Assembly: GCA_023665085.1 (NCBI GenBank)
Contig: JAMPEQ010000002.1
Span: 62,001-126,000 of the forward strand
Reading direction: 5' to 3'
Length of the DNA stretch: 64,000 nt
Source of the DNA: Bacteroides sp.
Lineage (GTDB): Bacteria > Bacillota > Clostridia > Oscillospirales > Acutalibacteraceae
Shown here: positions 28,676 through 37,777 of the stretch, piece by piece
How the letters are laid out: every line of letters starts with the position of its first letter
Numbering within the stretch: the stretch's first letter is position 1
Translations under genes and position numbers: made by a program
Notes under the pieces: generated by a model
Seen by the model: only the letters and a program-made list of their open reading frames with translations
What the model was told of the DNA's origin: nothing
Database searches by the model: none

Positions 28676-29727
28676 TAATCTTCTCCAAACATTTTCGGTA
28701 TATCACTAAATTCTACAGGCATAATAAAGCTCTCGCCGATTGACTTAAGCATTGCAAACTTAATACCTGAAGATGTACGCTTTTTATCAGCACTCATAGC
28801 TGAAATTATTTCATCAACACTATGAGTATCAAAAGTTTTCATATTGTTTTTTTCAAGCAGTCTAATTATTCTGTCAGCAGTTCCCGCTTCTGTGATTCCT
28901 GCTTTCTCACCGGCACGGCTTATCATAACCATTCCTATTCCTACGGCTTCTCCGTGAGAAACAGTTTTGAAATCCCACAATTTTTCGATAGCATGACCAC
29001 AGGTGTGACCAAAATTCAGCAAGGCTCTTTCGCCGTGCTCCTTTTCGTCATTCTCTACAACAGCTCTTTTAATATCAACGCAATCAAATATGAGTTCTTC
29101 GATAAAGTTCTTTGGATCATCTTTTTCAAGCCTTTCAAACAAAGGCAAGGATTTAATGCATCCGTATTTTATAACTTCACCCATTCCATCAGCAAAATAG
29201 TGGTCTGTAAGCGTGTCAAGAACATTAGGATCAATAATTACTAATCTTGGCTGGTGAAAAGCACCGCACAAATTTTTTCCCTGCGGCAAATCAACACCTG
29301 TTTTTCCGCCGACAGATGAGTCCACCTGAGAAAGCAATGTAGTAGGAATCTGGACAAAATCAATTCCGCGAAGGAATATTGATGCAGCAAAACCGGCCAT
29401 ATCACCGCATACGCCACCGCCGAGAGCAACAACACCATCACCGCGTGTTAAGCCTTTTTCTGCCATAAATTCAACCATATCAATAACTGTTGAAGGCTTT
29501 TTTGATACCTCTCCGGCTTCAAAAATATATGTAAAGACAGTGTAATTCTGATCCTGAAGTGAATGTTTAACAGTTTCGCCATAAAGCTTATACACATTAG
29601 TATCACTTATCAGCGTAATTTTATTTCCACTAAGTACAGTTTTTGTCAGTTCCCCTGCCTTAGAAAGCAAACCCTTTTCTATTAAAATATCATATTTTCT
29701 GTTTACATTAACTGTCAGCTTTTTCAT
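28675..29727 (-). CDS. aroB: 3-Dehydroquinate synthase
   Basis: NAD- and Zn-dependent cyclisation of DAHP to 3-dehydroquinate. 350 residues; the NAD-binding GGGVCGD and IPTTLLSQVDSSVGGKTG segments and the zinc ligand region NFGHTCGHAIE are intact. The ATG follows the tyrA stop directly (TAAATG). Second gene of the aromatic operon. Confidence 0.96.
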   Translation of the reverse strand: MKKLTVNVNRKYDILIEKGLLSKAGELTKTVLSGNKITLISDTNVYKLYGETVKHSLQDQNYTVFTYIFEAGEVSKKPSTVIDMVEFMAEKGLTRGDGVVALGGGVCGDMAGFAASIFLRGIDFVQIPTTLLSQVDSSVGGKTGVDLPQGKNLCGAFHQPRLVIIDPNVLDTLTDHYFADGMGEVIKYGCIKSLPLFERLEKDDPKNFIEELIFDCVDIKRAVVENDEKEHGERALLNFGHTCGHAIEKLWDFKTVSHGEAVGIGMVMISRAGEKAGITEAGTADRIIRLLEKNNMKTFDTHSVDEIISAMSADKKRTSSGIKFAMLKSIGESFIMPVEFSDIPKMFGED

Positions 29728-30555
29728 TTAACCAATTTCCTCTTTAATTCTGTTACCCTTTTCCATTAAATCATGAAGCTGTTTTTCGTCTTCATTTACA
29801 ATAGCATATTTAAATTTCATTAAATTTGATACCAAATCATCTATTTCTCTTACCAAAGGTGCACCGTTTGCAATAAATAATTCAGTCCACATATCTGCAT
29901 TAATTCGAGCAACACGGCTTACATCACGATAAGAGCCTGCAGAATATCCTGCATGGTACGGTGCTAGCGGTGACAAAACATAACTGCATGCAAGAACATG
30001 TGCAATCTGAGATGTAAACGCAATCATTTCATCATGATGTTCGGGCGTTGTTACAACTGTTCTGGCAAAGCCCATCTCTTGTGCCAAACCAACAAGAGCA
30101 TCTGTTATATATTTGGGCGTATAATCATATGGTGTACAAATGAATGACGCATTATCGAAAAGTGTCGCCAGAGAATTATCATATCCGCTTACCTCACGGC
30201 CAGCCATTGGGTGTGCACCAACAAAATAAAAATTGAAATCCTTATTATCAAGTTCATTGCAAAGCCTTGTTTTTATTCCGCATGAATCAGTAACAATACT
30301 ATTAGTTTTAAACAAATCTTTATACTTGATAATAAATGGTGCAATAGCATCAGGATAAAAATTTATAATAGTAACGTCTGCTTTAGGAATAAGATTTTCT
30401 ATGCTGCCTGTCTCGTCGATTACACCATCTTCTATAGCTCTTGCAGAAACAGATTCTGTTCTGTTCCAACCCAGAACAGAATGATTTGTATTCTTTTTTA
30501 ATGCTTTAGCCAGGCTTGCTCCAATCAAACCTAAGCCCACAATTAATACTTTCAT
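29728..30555 (-). CDS. tyrA: Prephenate dehydrogenase
   Basis: NAD(P)-dependent oxidative decarboxylation of prephenate to 4-hydroxyphenylpyruvate. 275 residues: a Rossmann fold with GLGLIGAS at the N-terminus, the conserved GAHPMAGRE active-site loop near residue 126, and a helical C-terminal domain. It has no ACT domain, so feedback by tyrosine, if any, is through the catalytic site. First gene of the aromatic run, 37 bases behind its promoter's -10 box. No T-box leader is present. Confidence 0.93.
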   Translation of the reverse strand: MKVLIVGLGLIGASLAKALKKNTNHSVLGWNRTESVSARAIEDGVIDETGSIENLIPKADVTIINFYPDAIAPFIIKYKDLFKTNSIVTDSCGIKTRLCNELDNKDFNFYFVGAHPMAGREVSGYDNSLATLFDNASFICTPYDYTPKYITDALVGLAQEMGFARTVVTTPEHHDEMIAFTSQIAHVLACSYVLSPLAPYHAGYSAGSYRDVSRVARINADMWTELFIANGAPLVREIDDLVSNLMKFKYAIVNEDEKQLHDLMEKGNRIKEEIG

Positions 30556-30591
30556 AATAATAGATACACTTCCACAAATATAATCGTATAT

Positions 30592-30620
30592 ATAATAATA
30601 TATAACTTATAATAAGTCAA
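30592..30620 (-). promoter_or_regulatory. Sigma-A-type promoter of the aromatic operon
   Basis: TTGACT (30615-30620) and TATTAT (30592-30597) with 17-base spacing, upstream of tyrA. The leader would be about 30 bases, too short for an attenuator. Confidence 0.7.
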
Positions 30621-30683
30621 ATATCAATATGATAAATTTAGATAAATTTAACAAGTAAATATATTGCAAATATTTCTGATAAC

Positions 30684-30717
30684 GTAAAAAAGAACCGATG
30701 ATTTCTCATCGGTTCTT
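30684..30717 (-). terminator. Intrinsic terminator after the small acidic gene
   Basis: AAGAACCGATGA and TCATCGGTTCTT (30690-30717) form a 12-bp stem with a 4-base loop; on the minus strand six T follow. It ends the transcript of the giant secreted protein and its small partner. Confidence 0.92.
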
Positions 30718-30728
30718 CGGCAGTTTAA

Positions 30729-30890
30729 TTATTCAAAATAACTTCCTGTCTTCCAAGGATTATTAAGATCTCCATCTTCCAGGTCAACATCTCCGCCAGG
30801 GGCATTTGGATCTGAAGTCATTACAATATTTCCATAGGGAAGCTTGTAATCACGAATTTGAATCTCTGGTTCTTCATAAGTTTTTCTCAT
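30729..30890 (-). CDS. Small acidic protein (53 residues), partner of the giant secreted protein
   Basis: ATG at 30890 with a strong GGGAGGA site, ending TAA at 30729, just before a terminator. The protein starts MRKTYEEPEIQI and contains TSDPNAPGGDVDLEDGD; it has no signal peptide or membrane span. It lies 22 bases behind the stop of the 1611-residue secreted protein, so the two share one mRNA. Short proteins with a similar 'KTYEEPE' start occur in Ruminococcus-like genomes (from memory, unverified). The strong ribosome binding site and exact fit between stop and terminator argue for a real gene. Function unknown; a precursor peptide is one possibility. Confidence 0.7.
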   Translation of the reverse strand: MRKTYEEPEIQIRDYKLPYGNIVMTSDPNAPGGDVDLEDGDLNNPWKTGSYFE

Positions 30891-30912
30891 ATTCTACTTC
30901 CTCCCTTTAGAA

Positions 30913-33900
30913 TTAGTTATTTGTAATATCAACTCTTGGTGTTCCATATATTGTTGATATGCTGCCATCAGCACCCTTAACGATTGCATAAGGAGCATAG
31001 TTGAATCTAACGTTTGATGCCGGATTTGCAATATGTGAAGTGAATTGGTTACCACAGGTGTATACAGATGATTTGTAGCGGAAAACGCTGTCATTAGCAA
31101 CAACATTTTCAACAGTCAAATCAATTACTGTTGAATCTATGCTGAATATAAAGCCGCATTCTACTATCTCAACATCCTCAGGTATAATAAACTGACCAAC
31201 TAAAGTAAATTGGCTCTTATCAGCAGAAAGAACTACCTTTTCAAGTGAAGTTACGCTAAATGGCAAATTGTCCTTGTTAAAATAGACATCATCCTTAACA
31301 ATTCTAACCCATTCATCAACATAACCATCTGGGACAGGTTCACCATAATCATTAGTAGGAACAGTTGTAAGAATATATTCAAATTCATTCCATGTAAGAG
31401 CAATTATATCTATATCCTCACATGCATAAAATTTATAATCCTTACCATAGTGAATTACTTTTAAATCATATAAACCAGTTTCCTCATCAGATACATATGA
31501 ACACCAAACAGAAATATCACTATCATCATAGTCAATTCCATCGGCTTCCATAGCCTTTTTTTGTTCTTCTGAATACTTAACATCATCACTCAAAAGATTA
31601 ACAGGCTTATTATAATTATATACCATTTCAATTGGCTCTAAATACTGATTACATACAGTAATTGTATATGAACCTATTGTCTTCTCTATATATTGAGCAA
31701 TAATTGTTGTATCCTGTGTAATATTAATTTTCGAACCTGCTGATGCACCATTATTAAAGCTATCAAAAGTGTAACTTGTGAACTTCAATTTTTCATCACT
31801 AGGCATTGTGTATTCGCTGGTTACAGACTGAACATCAATAATCTTACCGAAATCAGTTTTAACTGTTACAAGATAAGTAGTATCAGAAGTACCATTCAAA
31901 GTTGCTGTAAGGAAGGTATTACCTCTTACAATAAATCCAAGTGAAGGTGCAGTAAGCATATACTTAGAAGCTGTCGGACCTAAATCACCTCTTGATGGAG
32001 CGTCATAGCTATATGTCCATGATGCTGATTCACCATCATAGTTTGCATCCGTATCAACTACATTAGTTTCATATGAACCATCACTGTTTACAATTATAGG
32101 TGTTCCGTATGGAATACCCTGAATTACCTTTGTACCTTCAGCAGTTTCAATACTAATATCATAGAGTCTAACATTAGTAGCAATTTCCGTAAGCGCATTA
32201 CGAATAGCGTTTTCTAATTCATTCTTAGTTCCATATATAAGACCAGAAACAGATATATTAGCAGTAATATTTACATCTTTCTGGAATTCAAAATCAAGAC
32301 TTGAAGCATCAAATCTATCGGTATCCATACCAGATTGCCTAGCCTCGTCTTTCATTGCAACAGCTGTTGAAAGATCAAGCTCCGGTGCTTGTAATCCATC
32401 AATCAAAGCTCTGATTTTTGCAGTTTCTGCATCAATAGCCTCCTGCTCGTCAGCCATTGTAGCTTCCTTCTGCTCATCTGTGTAATAGAAATAATTGTAT
32501 GCTGCAATTTCATCAGCTACTTTTTGAAGGTCAGCAACAGTGTAGGTATCAGGTGTAAGAGCACCCATAAGCTCTGCTTTTGCAGTGTTGTATGCATTAA
32601 ATACAGCCTGATTCAATGTAGCTGTATACTGAGCTGTGTAAACGATATCATCTCTGATTGGAGCATTTTTATCAAGCGCAGGTGACCAGCCACTGAAAGT
32701 AAATGTTTCGTTACCTACAATGTATTGTGGGGGATTAATCGCATCTACTGTTGAAGCAAAATCATTTAATGTCTGATCATAATTTGCAGTGAAGTGAGTA
32801 AGCTCATCTCCGCCGTTTGCATTCTTATAGTTGAAAGAAACATTGAGAGTCTTTACTGTAAGTCCCTGGTATGCATTCCAAAGAGTTGTATATCTTGACT
32901 GAACTCTCTGAGCAATTGTTGCAGCATCCATGCTTGCATAATTAAGATTAGCCTGTGCATTTTCTAATGCCTTTGTGAATGTGCTCCATGATTTAACAGT
33001 ATATCTTTGCTCAGAATCAAGCAAACCATTACACAAATTAATAAGCTCAAATAAGCTTGAAACATCAATAACTGTTACATAAGATTCAATAGTCTGATTG
33101 TTTGTCTTAGATGTAAGGTAGTTCCATCCAACATATTGACTGGTAGGTTGTGTATTATATGCCATTGTAACACCGAAATATTTACCGGTCAAATTGATTG
33201 GTGTGCTTGTAGGACCTGTTGTTGAATCCAAAGTCTGCTTTGCGGTTGCAGGAATAGTTACATTCATATCCGCAGTAAGAGTAACATTTGCAGTTTCATT
33301 CTTTGCTGTCTGAAGCATAACAGCACCTTTAAGAGGGTTTGAAGAAAGACCTTCTGTTGTGCCGAGAATTTGTGTATATGCATCATTTGATGGATTATAG
33401 TCAGTAATCTGAGTTCCATCGGCGAGAGTTCCTAAAAATCCTCGGGAATTATTATTAGCCACTAATACTTTGAAGTTTGTAAGTGAGAAACCATCAACAG
33501 CAAGACAGCCTGCATATGTATCCTTTTCAGTCAAAGCATCAGGAGTTCCTGACATACCTTTGCCGTGCATTTGCAAACTCTGATCAGCTGTACCATTAAT
33601 CGTGATACTGTCAACACCATTGTTATTTGTACTGCTATTTCCGCCGGGTGTATATTCAAACTTAAACTGTGATTCACCGTACTTAACAGTCATTGCATCG
33701 TGATTTGTTCTGAATATAACAGCTGAGCTCGGATAAGAGAAATCAAACCAATACTGATGTCCGCCGCTGTTTGCTGTCCAGTTAAGAGTTGTAATAGCGT
33801 TATTGCTTCCTACCTGAGCAATTGTTCCGTCAGGAAGCTGTGTAAATGAAATTTCAAGTGCATAATAGGCTTTATAAACCTTTTCTATCATAGCAACATA

Positions 33901-35748
33901 TTCTTTGCTCTGTGCTGAATAATCAGTAAGCTCAGCATTTGCCATAGAATTGATGTATGTCTGTGCTTCCATAACAGCCGAATTGAATGTTCCATAGTTT
34001 GAATACATATTAGGATCAAGTCCATCAGCCAAAGCAATTGCATTATTCAAAGATACCACACCATTGGCTGTATCAACAACAGCATCAGGGCTGATTCTAA
34101 GTGACTTTGCTGCTTCGTTAACTTCAGCTGCCCAGCCGTCAACAACAGCCTGATTTGAGCCTACATCATCAAGAGCCTCTGTTGGAACACCGTAGTTATC
34201 AACACTGCCCCAAACACCTGTTTTTGCATTATTGATAACATTAACTACAGCATTATAAGAAGCAGATGTGAAAATATTATCATAGCTATAAATAGTATCA
34301 ATAGCATTCTGAAGAGCAGTGGTATCAACCTTGCTTACATTTGTCTGAAGTGAATTATAAGCATCTGTCAAAGTATTAGCAACAGATGTAAGATTCTCAG
34401 TTGAATTATAGCCGGTTGAATCATTACAAGCAGCCATTATTGACTGAGCCTTTTCATAAGCTGCTGCAAAAGCAGACCATGATGCATCAGTATAACCTGT
34501 ATTTCCACCCTTATATACTGTACGAACAGTCTCAGACATTGCTGTACGAAGAGCCTTATAGCCGTCACTGTTACTTGTATTCTTAGCATTATTTATAGCG
34601 TTTATACGATTCTTCATCTCTGTCTCACAGCCGCTATAATTGTTTGAAGATGTAAAGAATGACTGCACATTCAATGTTGTTGCATTATCCATTGCAGTTA
34701 TGAATGAAGAAAGACCGCCTTCAGAGAAATTAGCAACATTAATACTCTTCATTGCTGCTCCTGCTGAAACAACATTTTCATTATATCCTTTAATATTTAT
34801 GAATCTAATAGGAACAGTACCTGTAACAGTATATTTTAAGTTAGCATCGGTAGTAGTGAAAGTACTCTTTGAGTTTCCAAAAAAGCGGAGTGCAGGTGTA
34901 ACTTCTTTAAGATATTCATTACTGCTTATTGAACCGGTATACTGAAGCATGTTAGAATAATAGCGAGTGTACGTTGTTTTGCTAAATGTACCTCCGCCTG
35001 AAAGTCTGTCAGTTCCTGATGCGCCATCATTATTTTGAGTTGAAGCAGAAATAGACCATGCCGTACCATTATAATTCAATGTATGGTCAAGAGTTGTACC
35101 ATCGCCGCGATTCCATTTACCCATAAGACCAAGACCTGCCCCGCCGTCATCAACAATCGCACAGGCAAATCTATCTTTGCTCTTATCTTTACCAACAACA
35201 ACTGCCATCACGCTTGTTGCAGGATAGCTTTCTGTGCCATCGTAAAGAAGAGTTGTCTCAGGATAATAAATATTCATATTAGTATTAGAAATAGTGCTTG
35301 ATGCGCCACGGCTCGTTCCTGCATATCCTGTTTCAATCCAAAGCACCTTGTTGTATGGAACAGAGCTTGCATTGCCTGAGTCACCGCTCCAGATTTGCTT
35401 TGTTCCGGTTGCAGAACCATCAGCACCGGCAATGCTTGTGAAATTGCCGATGTTATTTACAGCATTTGTGAGAGCTGCAGCCTTACCGCTGAGAGCATTT
35501 GATTCACCGCCATATGTATAAGCATCAAGTGCTTTCTGACAGTCAACATAGGCATTATAAGCCTGCAAAACATTTGTATAAGCGCCTTCAGTCTGAAGCT
35601 TGGTCTCAAATGCCTTCATAGCATTTTCGACTTCAGTTACGGCAGCATCAGCAGCATAAGCTGTAACAGCGAACATAGGAACAGATGTCACAACCATAAG
35701 CACTGCTAAGAATGCAGACAAAATTTTCTTGGAAAGCTTTGTTTTCAT
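30913..35748 (-). CDS. Giant secreted modular protein (1611 residues)
   Basis: A clear signal peptide ends near residue 32 (AVTAYA). Residues about 33-330 have no family I can name. From about 370 to 660 and again near 900-975 there are helical repeats resembling FIVAR/'sugar-binding' three-helix modules (SWSAFAAAYEKAQ, SWSTFTKALENAQ). A segment near 980-1060 (FNYKNANGG..., FTFSGWSPAL) looks like a Listeria/Bacteroides B-repeat beta-grasp module. The C-terminus ends GTPRVDITNN with no LPXTG, dockerin, SLH domain or membrane span, so the way it stays at the cell is unknown. It has an AAGGGGG site and its own promoter. Likely a surface adhesin or carbohydrate-binding protein; that is inference. 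Confidence 0.75.
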   Translation of the reverse strand: MKTKLSKKILSAFLAVLMVVTSVPMFAVTAYAADAAVTEVENAMKAFETKLQTEGAYTNVLQAYNAYVDCQKALDAYTYGGESNALSGKAAALTNAVNNIGNFTSIAGADGSATGTKQIWSGDSGNASSVPYNKVLWIETGYAGTSRGASSTISNTNMNIYYPETTLLYDGTESYPATSVMAVVVGKDKSKDRFACAIVDDGGAGLGLMGKWNRGDGTTLDHTLNYNGTAWSISASTQNNDGASGTDRLSGGGTFSKTTYTRYYSNMLQYTGSISSNEYLKEVTPALRFFGNSKSTFTTTDANLKYTVTGTVPIRFINIKGYNENVVSAGAAMKSINVANFSEGGLSSFITAMDNATTLNVQSFFTSSNNYSGCETEMKNRINAINNAKNTSNSDGYKALRTAMSETVRTVYKGGNTGYTDASWSAFAAAYEKAQSIMAACNDSTGYNSTENLTSVANTLTDAYNSLQTNVSKVDTTALQNAIDTIYSYDNIFTSASYNAVVNVINNAKTGVWGSVDNYGVPTEALDDVGSNQAVVDGWAAEVNEAAKSLRISPDAVVDTANGVVSLNNAIALADGLDPNMYSNYGTFNSAVMEAQTYINSMANAELTDYSAQSKEYVAMIEKVYKAYYALEISFTQLPDGTIAQVGSNNAITTLNWTANSGGHQYWFDFSYPSSAVIFRTNHDAMTVKYGESQFKFEYTPGGNSSTNNNGVDSITINGTADQSLQMHGKGMSGTPDALTEKDTYAGCLAVDGFSLTNFKVLVANNNSRGFLGTLADGTQITDYNPSNDAYTQILGTTEGLSSNPLKGAVMLQTAKNETANVTLTADMNVTIPATAKQTLDSTTGPTSTPINLTGKYFGVTMAYNTQPTSQYVGWNYLTSKTNNQTIESYVTVIDVSSLFELINLCNGLLDSEQRYTVKSWSTFTKALENAQANLNYASMDAATIAQRVQSRYTTLWNAYQGLTVKTLNVSFNYKNANGGDELTHFTANYDQTLNDFASTVDAINPPQYIVGNETFTFSGWSPALDKNAPIRDDIVYTAQYTATLNQAVFNAYNTAKAELMGALTPDTYTVADLQKVADEIAAYNYFYYTDEQKEATMADEQEAIDAETAKIRALIDGLQAPELDLSTAVAMKDEARQSGMDTDRFDASSLDFEFQKDVNITANISVSGLIYGTKNELENAIRNALTEIATNVRLYDISIETAEGTKVIQGIPYGTPIIVNSDGSYETNVVDTDANYDGESASWTYSYDAPSRGDLGPTASKYMLTAPSLGFIVRGNTFLTATLNGTSDTTYLVTVKTDFGKIIDVQSVTSEYTMPSDEKLKFTSYTFDSFNNGASAGSKINITQDTTIIAQYIEKTIGSYTITVCNQYLEPIEMVYNYNKPVNLLSDDVKYSEEQKKAMEADGIDYDDSDISVWCSYVSDEETGLYDLKVIHYGKDYKFYACEDIDIIALTWNEFEYILTTVPTNDYGEPVPDGYVDEWVRIVKDDVYFNKDNLPFSVTSLEKVVLSADKSQFTLVGQFIIPEDVEIVECGFIFSIDSTVIDLTVENVVANDSVFRYKSSVYTCGNQFTSHIANPASNVRFNYAPYAIVKGADGSISTIYGTPRVDITNN

Positions 35749-35919
35749 AATAATAATCCCCCTTAAGAATTACTCTGCAATCAAACGATATATACAACTT
35801 TCAGCCTGCTGACCCAGGCTGTTTCAGCTGATTTTATCGAAAACGCAGAGTTTATTTAATTAAAGTTAACAATGTAAAAAGACGTAATACGCCCATTTAT
35901 ACATATAAAATATAGATTT
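35749..35919 (-). other. Leader region of the giant secreted protein gene
   Basis: About 160 transcribed bases between promoter and ATG. A hairpin CAGCCT/AGGCTG (about 35800-35820) is the only clear structure; there is no T-run, so it is probably an mRNA 5' stability element. No small open frame with a ribosome binding site is seen. Confidence 0.35.
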
Positions 35920-35948
35920 ATAATATCATAAGCTTAGACTGTTGTCAA
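35920..35948 (-). promoter_or_regulatory. Sigma-A-type promoter of the giant secreted protein gene
   Basis: Consensus TTGACA (35943-35948) and TATTAT (35920-35925) with 17-base spacing. Strong and apparently constitutive. Confidence 0.75.
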
Positions 35949-36059
35949 CGGCTAAATAGTAAAAATATAAACAAATTTTTTTACAAAATATTTACAATTA
36001 TTACTTGTACGCAAGCTGATATCAAGCTGTATGTTTTTATTTATGTTAGTTTTTTGTTT

Positions 36060-36210
36060 AGTGCCCTGTGCCGCAGTGCGCGTTGTGCGCGCGGCACACG
36101 TTTAGAGGGGGTTATCAGGGGGAATTAGCGTAGGCTATCCCCCTGATTCGTTTTCTTGGTATCGTTCTTTTGCGACTCAAAAGAATGATACGACCGTGCG
36201 TCAGCACAAA
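36060..36210. repeat. GC-rich multi-hairpin element, probable dispersed repeat
   Basis: Four stems in 150 bases: TGTGCCGC/GCGGCACA (36067-36098, with an inner GCGC pair); ATCAGGGGGA/TCCCCCTGAT (36114-36147); a 14-bp stem with one G-T pair and a 5-base loop (36159-36191); and GTGC/GCAC (36196-36207). The base composition is far more GC-rich than the flanks. No convincing coding frame is present. The sequence looks like an intergenic repeat or structured RNA; copies elsewhere in the genome would decide. Confidence 0.5.
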
Positions 36211-36301
36211 TATAAACATATCTATATATATAACAACAATCCAATAGCGAGGCTTTGGACACAAACAGTAATTTACCCGTGAATATATATTATATAATGG
36301 T

Positions 36302-36322
36302 ATGCAAATAAATGATTTGCAT
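36302..36322. promoter_or_regulatory. Palindromic operator candidate upstream of argG
   Basis: ATGCAAAT and ATTTGCAT, perfect 8-bp arms around a 5-base centre, about 80 bases upstream of the argG -35 box. It could bind an arginine repressor or another regulator, but it does not closely match the Bacillus ARG-box consensus as I know it. Confidence 0.35.
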
Positions 36323-36402
36323 TGTCCATTATGCAAGTTTATACAAAATCAACTGTATAAAGTGCATATTTTTGAATATATATACAAACTTTACAATTAG
36401 GG

Positions 36403-36431
36403 TTGCAAATGACGTACAACACTATTATAAT
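36403..36431 (+). promoter_or_regulatory. Sigma-A-type promoter of argG
   Basis: TTGCAA (36403-36408) and TATAAT (36426-36431) with 17-base spacing, 42 bases before the argG ATG. Confidence 0.75.
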
Positions 36432-36473
36432 GTATATCAGTAAAATAATATTAAATTTAAGGAGACATATAAA

Positions 36474-37706
36474 ATGGCTAAAGAAATCAAAAAAGTAGTT
36501 CTTGCCTATTCAGGCGGACTTGACACATCTATCATTATTCCATGGCTTAAAGAAAACTACAATAACTGTGAGGTAATTGCAGTATCAGGTGATGTAGGAC
36601 AGGGCACTGAGCTTGATGGTCTTGAAGAAAAAGCAATTGCAACAGGTGCATCAAAGCTTTACGTACTCGACTTAAAAGAAGAATATGTTGAAGATTACAT
36701 CTTCCCTTGCCTTAAAGCAGGTGCTGACTATGAAACATATCTTCTCGGCACATCTCATGCACGTCCATGCATCGCCAAGGGACTTGCTGATATTGCTATT
36801 AAAGAAGGTGCTGATGCTATCTGCCACGGCTGTACAGGCAAAGGTAATGACCAAGTACGTTTTGAGCTGACACTAAAGGCTTTTGCTCCTGAAATGGAAA
36901 TCATTGCTCCATGGCGTGAGTGGGATATCAAATCACGTGAAGAAGAAATTGAATATGCAGAGGCACATAACATTCCGCTTAAGATAAACCGTGAAACAAA
37001 CTATTCAAAGGATAAGAATGTATGGCATCTGAGCCATGAAGGTCTTGATCTTGAAGATCCTGCAAATGAACCTATGTACAGCAAAGAGGGCTTTCTTGAG
37101 CTTGGTGTTGCTCCTGAGCAGGCACCTGACGAGCCTACATATGTTACAATTCATTTTGAGCAGGGTGTTCCTACTGCTGTTGACGGCGAGGATATGAGTG
37201 CTCTTGCAATTGTCGAAAAGCTCAACGAGCTTGGCGGTGCCAATGGTATCGGCCTGCTTGATATTGTAGAAAACCGTCTTGTAGGCATGAAGAGCAGAGG
37301 CGTTTATGAAACACCCGGCGGAGCAATTCTTTACAAAGCACATGAACTTCTTGAAATGATTACTCTTGACCGCGAAACATCTCATTATAAAAAGCTTGTT
37401 GCACAGAAATTCGGTGAGCTTGTATACAATGGATTATGGTTTACTCCTCTTCGCGAAGCTCTTTCAGCTTTTGTTGACAAAACACAGGAAACTGTTACAG
37501 GTGATGTAAAACTTAAGCTTTACAAAGGCAACATCATTAACGCAGGTATAACTTCCCCATACACTCTTTATGATGAAAATATTGCTTCCTTCGGTGAAGA
37601 CGGCGGTGCTTACAACCAGGCTGATTCAGCAGGATTCATTAATCTGTTTGGTCTTTCAATCAAGGTTAAGGCACTTCTTGATGCTAAGAGAGAAAATAAA
37701 GACTAA
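36474..37706 (+). CDS. argG: Argininosuccinate synthase
   Basis: ATP-dependent joining of citrulline and aspartate, penultimate step of arginine synthesis. 410 residues. The PP-loop AYSGGLDTS is near residue 11; [15 protein letters not shown] and the [14 protein letters not shown] region are conserved. AAGGAG precedes the ATG. argH follows 71 bases downstream, behind a hairpin. Confidence 0.97.
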   Translation: MAKEIKKVVLAYSGGLDTSIIIPWLKENYNNCEVIAVSGDVGQGTELDGLEEKAIATGASKLYVLDLKEEYVEDYIFPCLKAGADYETYLLGTSHARPCIAKGLADIAIKEGADAICHGCTGKGNDQVRFELTLKAFAPEMEIIAPWREWDIKSREEEIEYAEAHNIPLKINRETNYSKDKNVWHLSHEGLDLEDPANEPMYSKEGFLELGVAPEQAPDEPTYVTIHFEQGVPTAVDGEDMSALAIVEKLNELGGANGIGLLDIVENRLVGMKSRGVYETPGGAILYKAHELLEMITLDRETSHYKKLVAQKFGELVYNGLWFTPLREALSAFVDKTQETVTGDVKLKLYKGNIINAGITSPYTLYDENIASFGEDGGAYNQADSAGFINLFGLSIKVKALLDAKRENKD

Positions 37707-37723
37707 CTATATTTATACGCTTC

Positions 37724-37752
37724 AGGAGCGATGTAATCATCGCTCCTTATTT
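37724..37752 (+). terminator. Hairpin between argG and argH (partial terminator)
   Basis: AGGAGCGATG (37724-37733) and CATCGCTCCT (37738-37747) form a 10-bp stem with loop TAAT, followed by TATTTT. The U-run is interrupted, so it may stop only part of the transcripts and lower argH relative to argG. Confidence 0.65.
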
Positions 37753-37777
37753 TAAAACAATTTATACAGGTGATTAT

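Noticed and set aside
30556-30690. T-box or attenuator for the aromatic operon
   Set aside because: The promoter leaves a leader of only about 30 bases and no T-box core sequence is seen.
36115-36336. 73-codon frame on the minus strand in the argG upstream region
   Set aside because: It overlaps the multi-hairpin element, has low-complexity Arg/Ile-rich sequence, no ribosome binding site and no recognisable domain.
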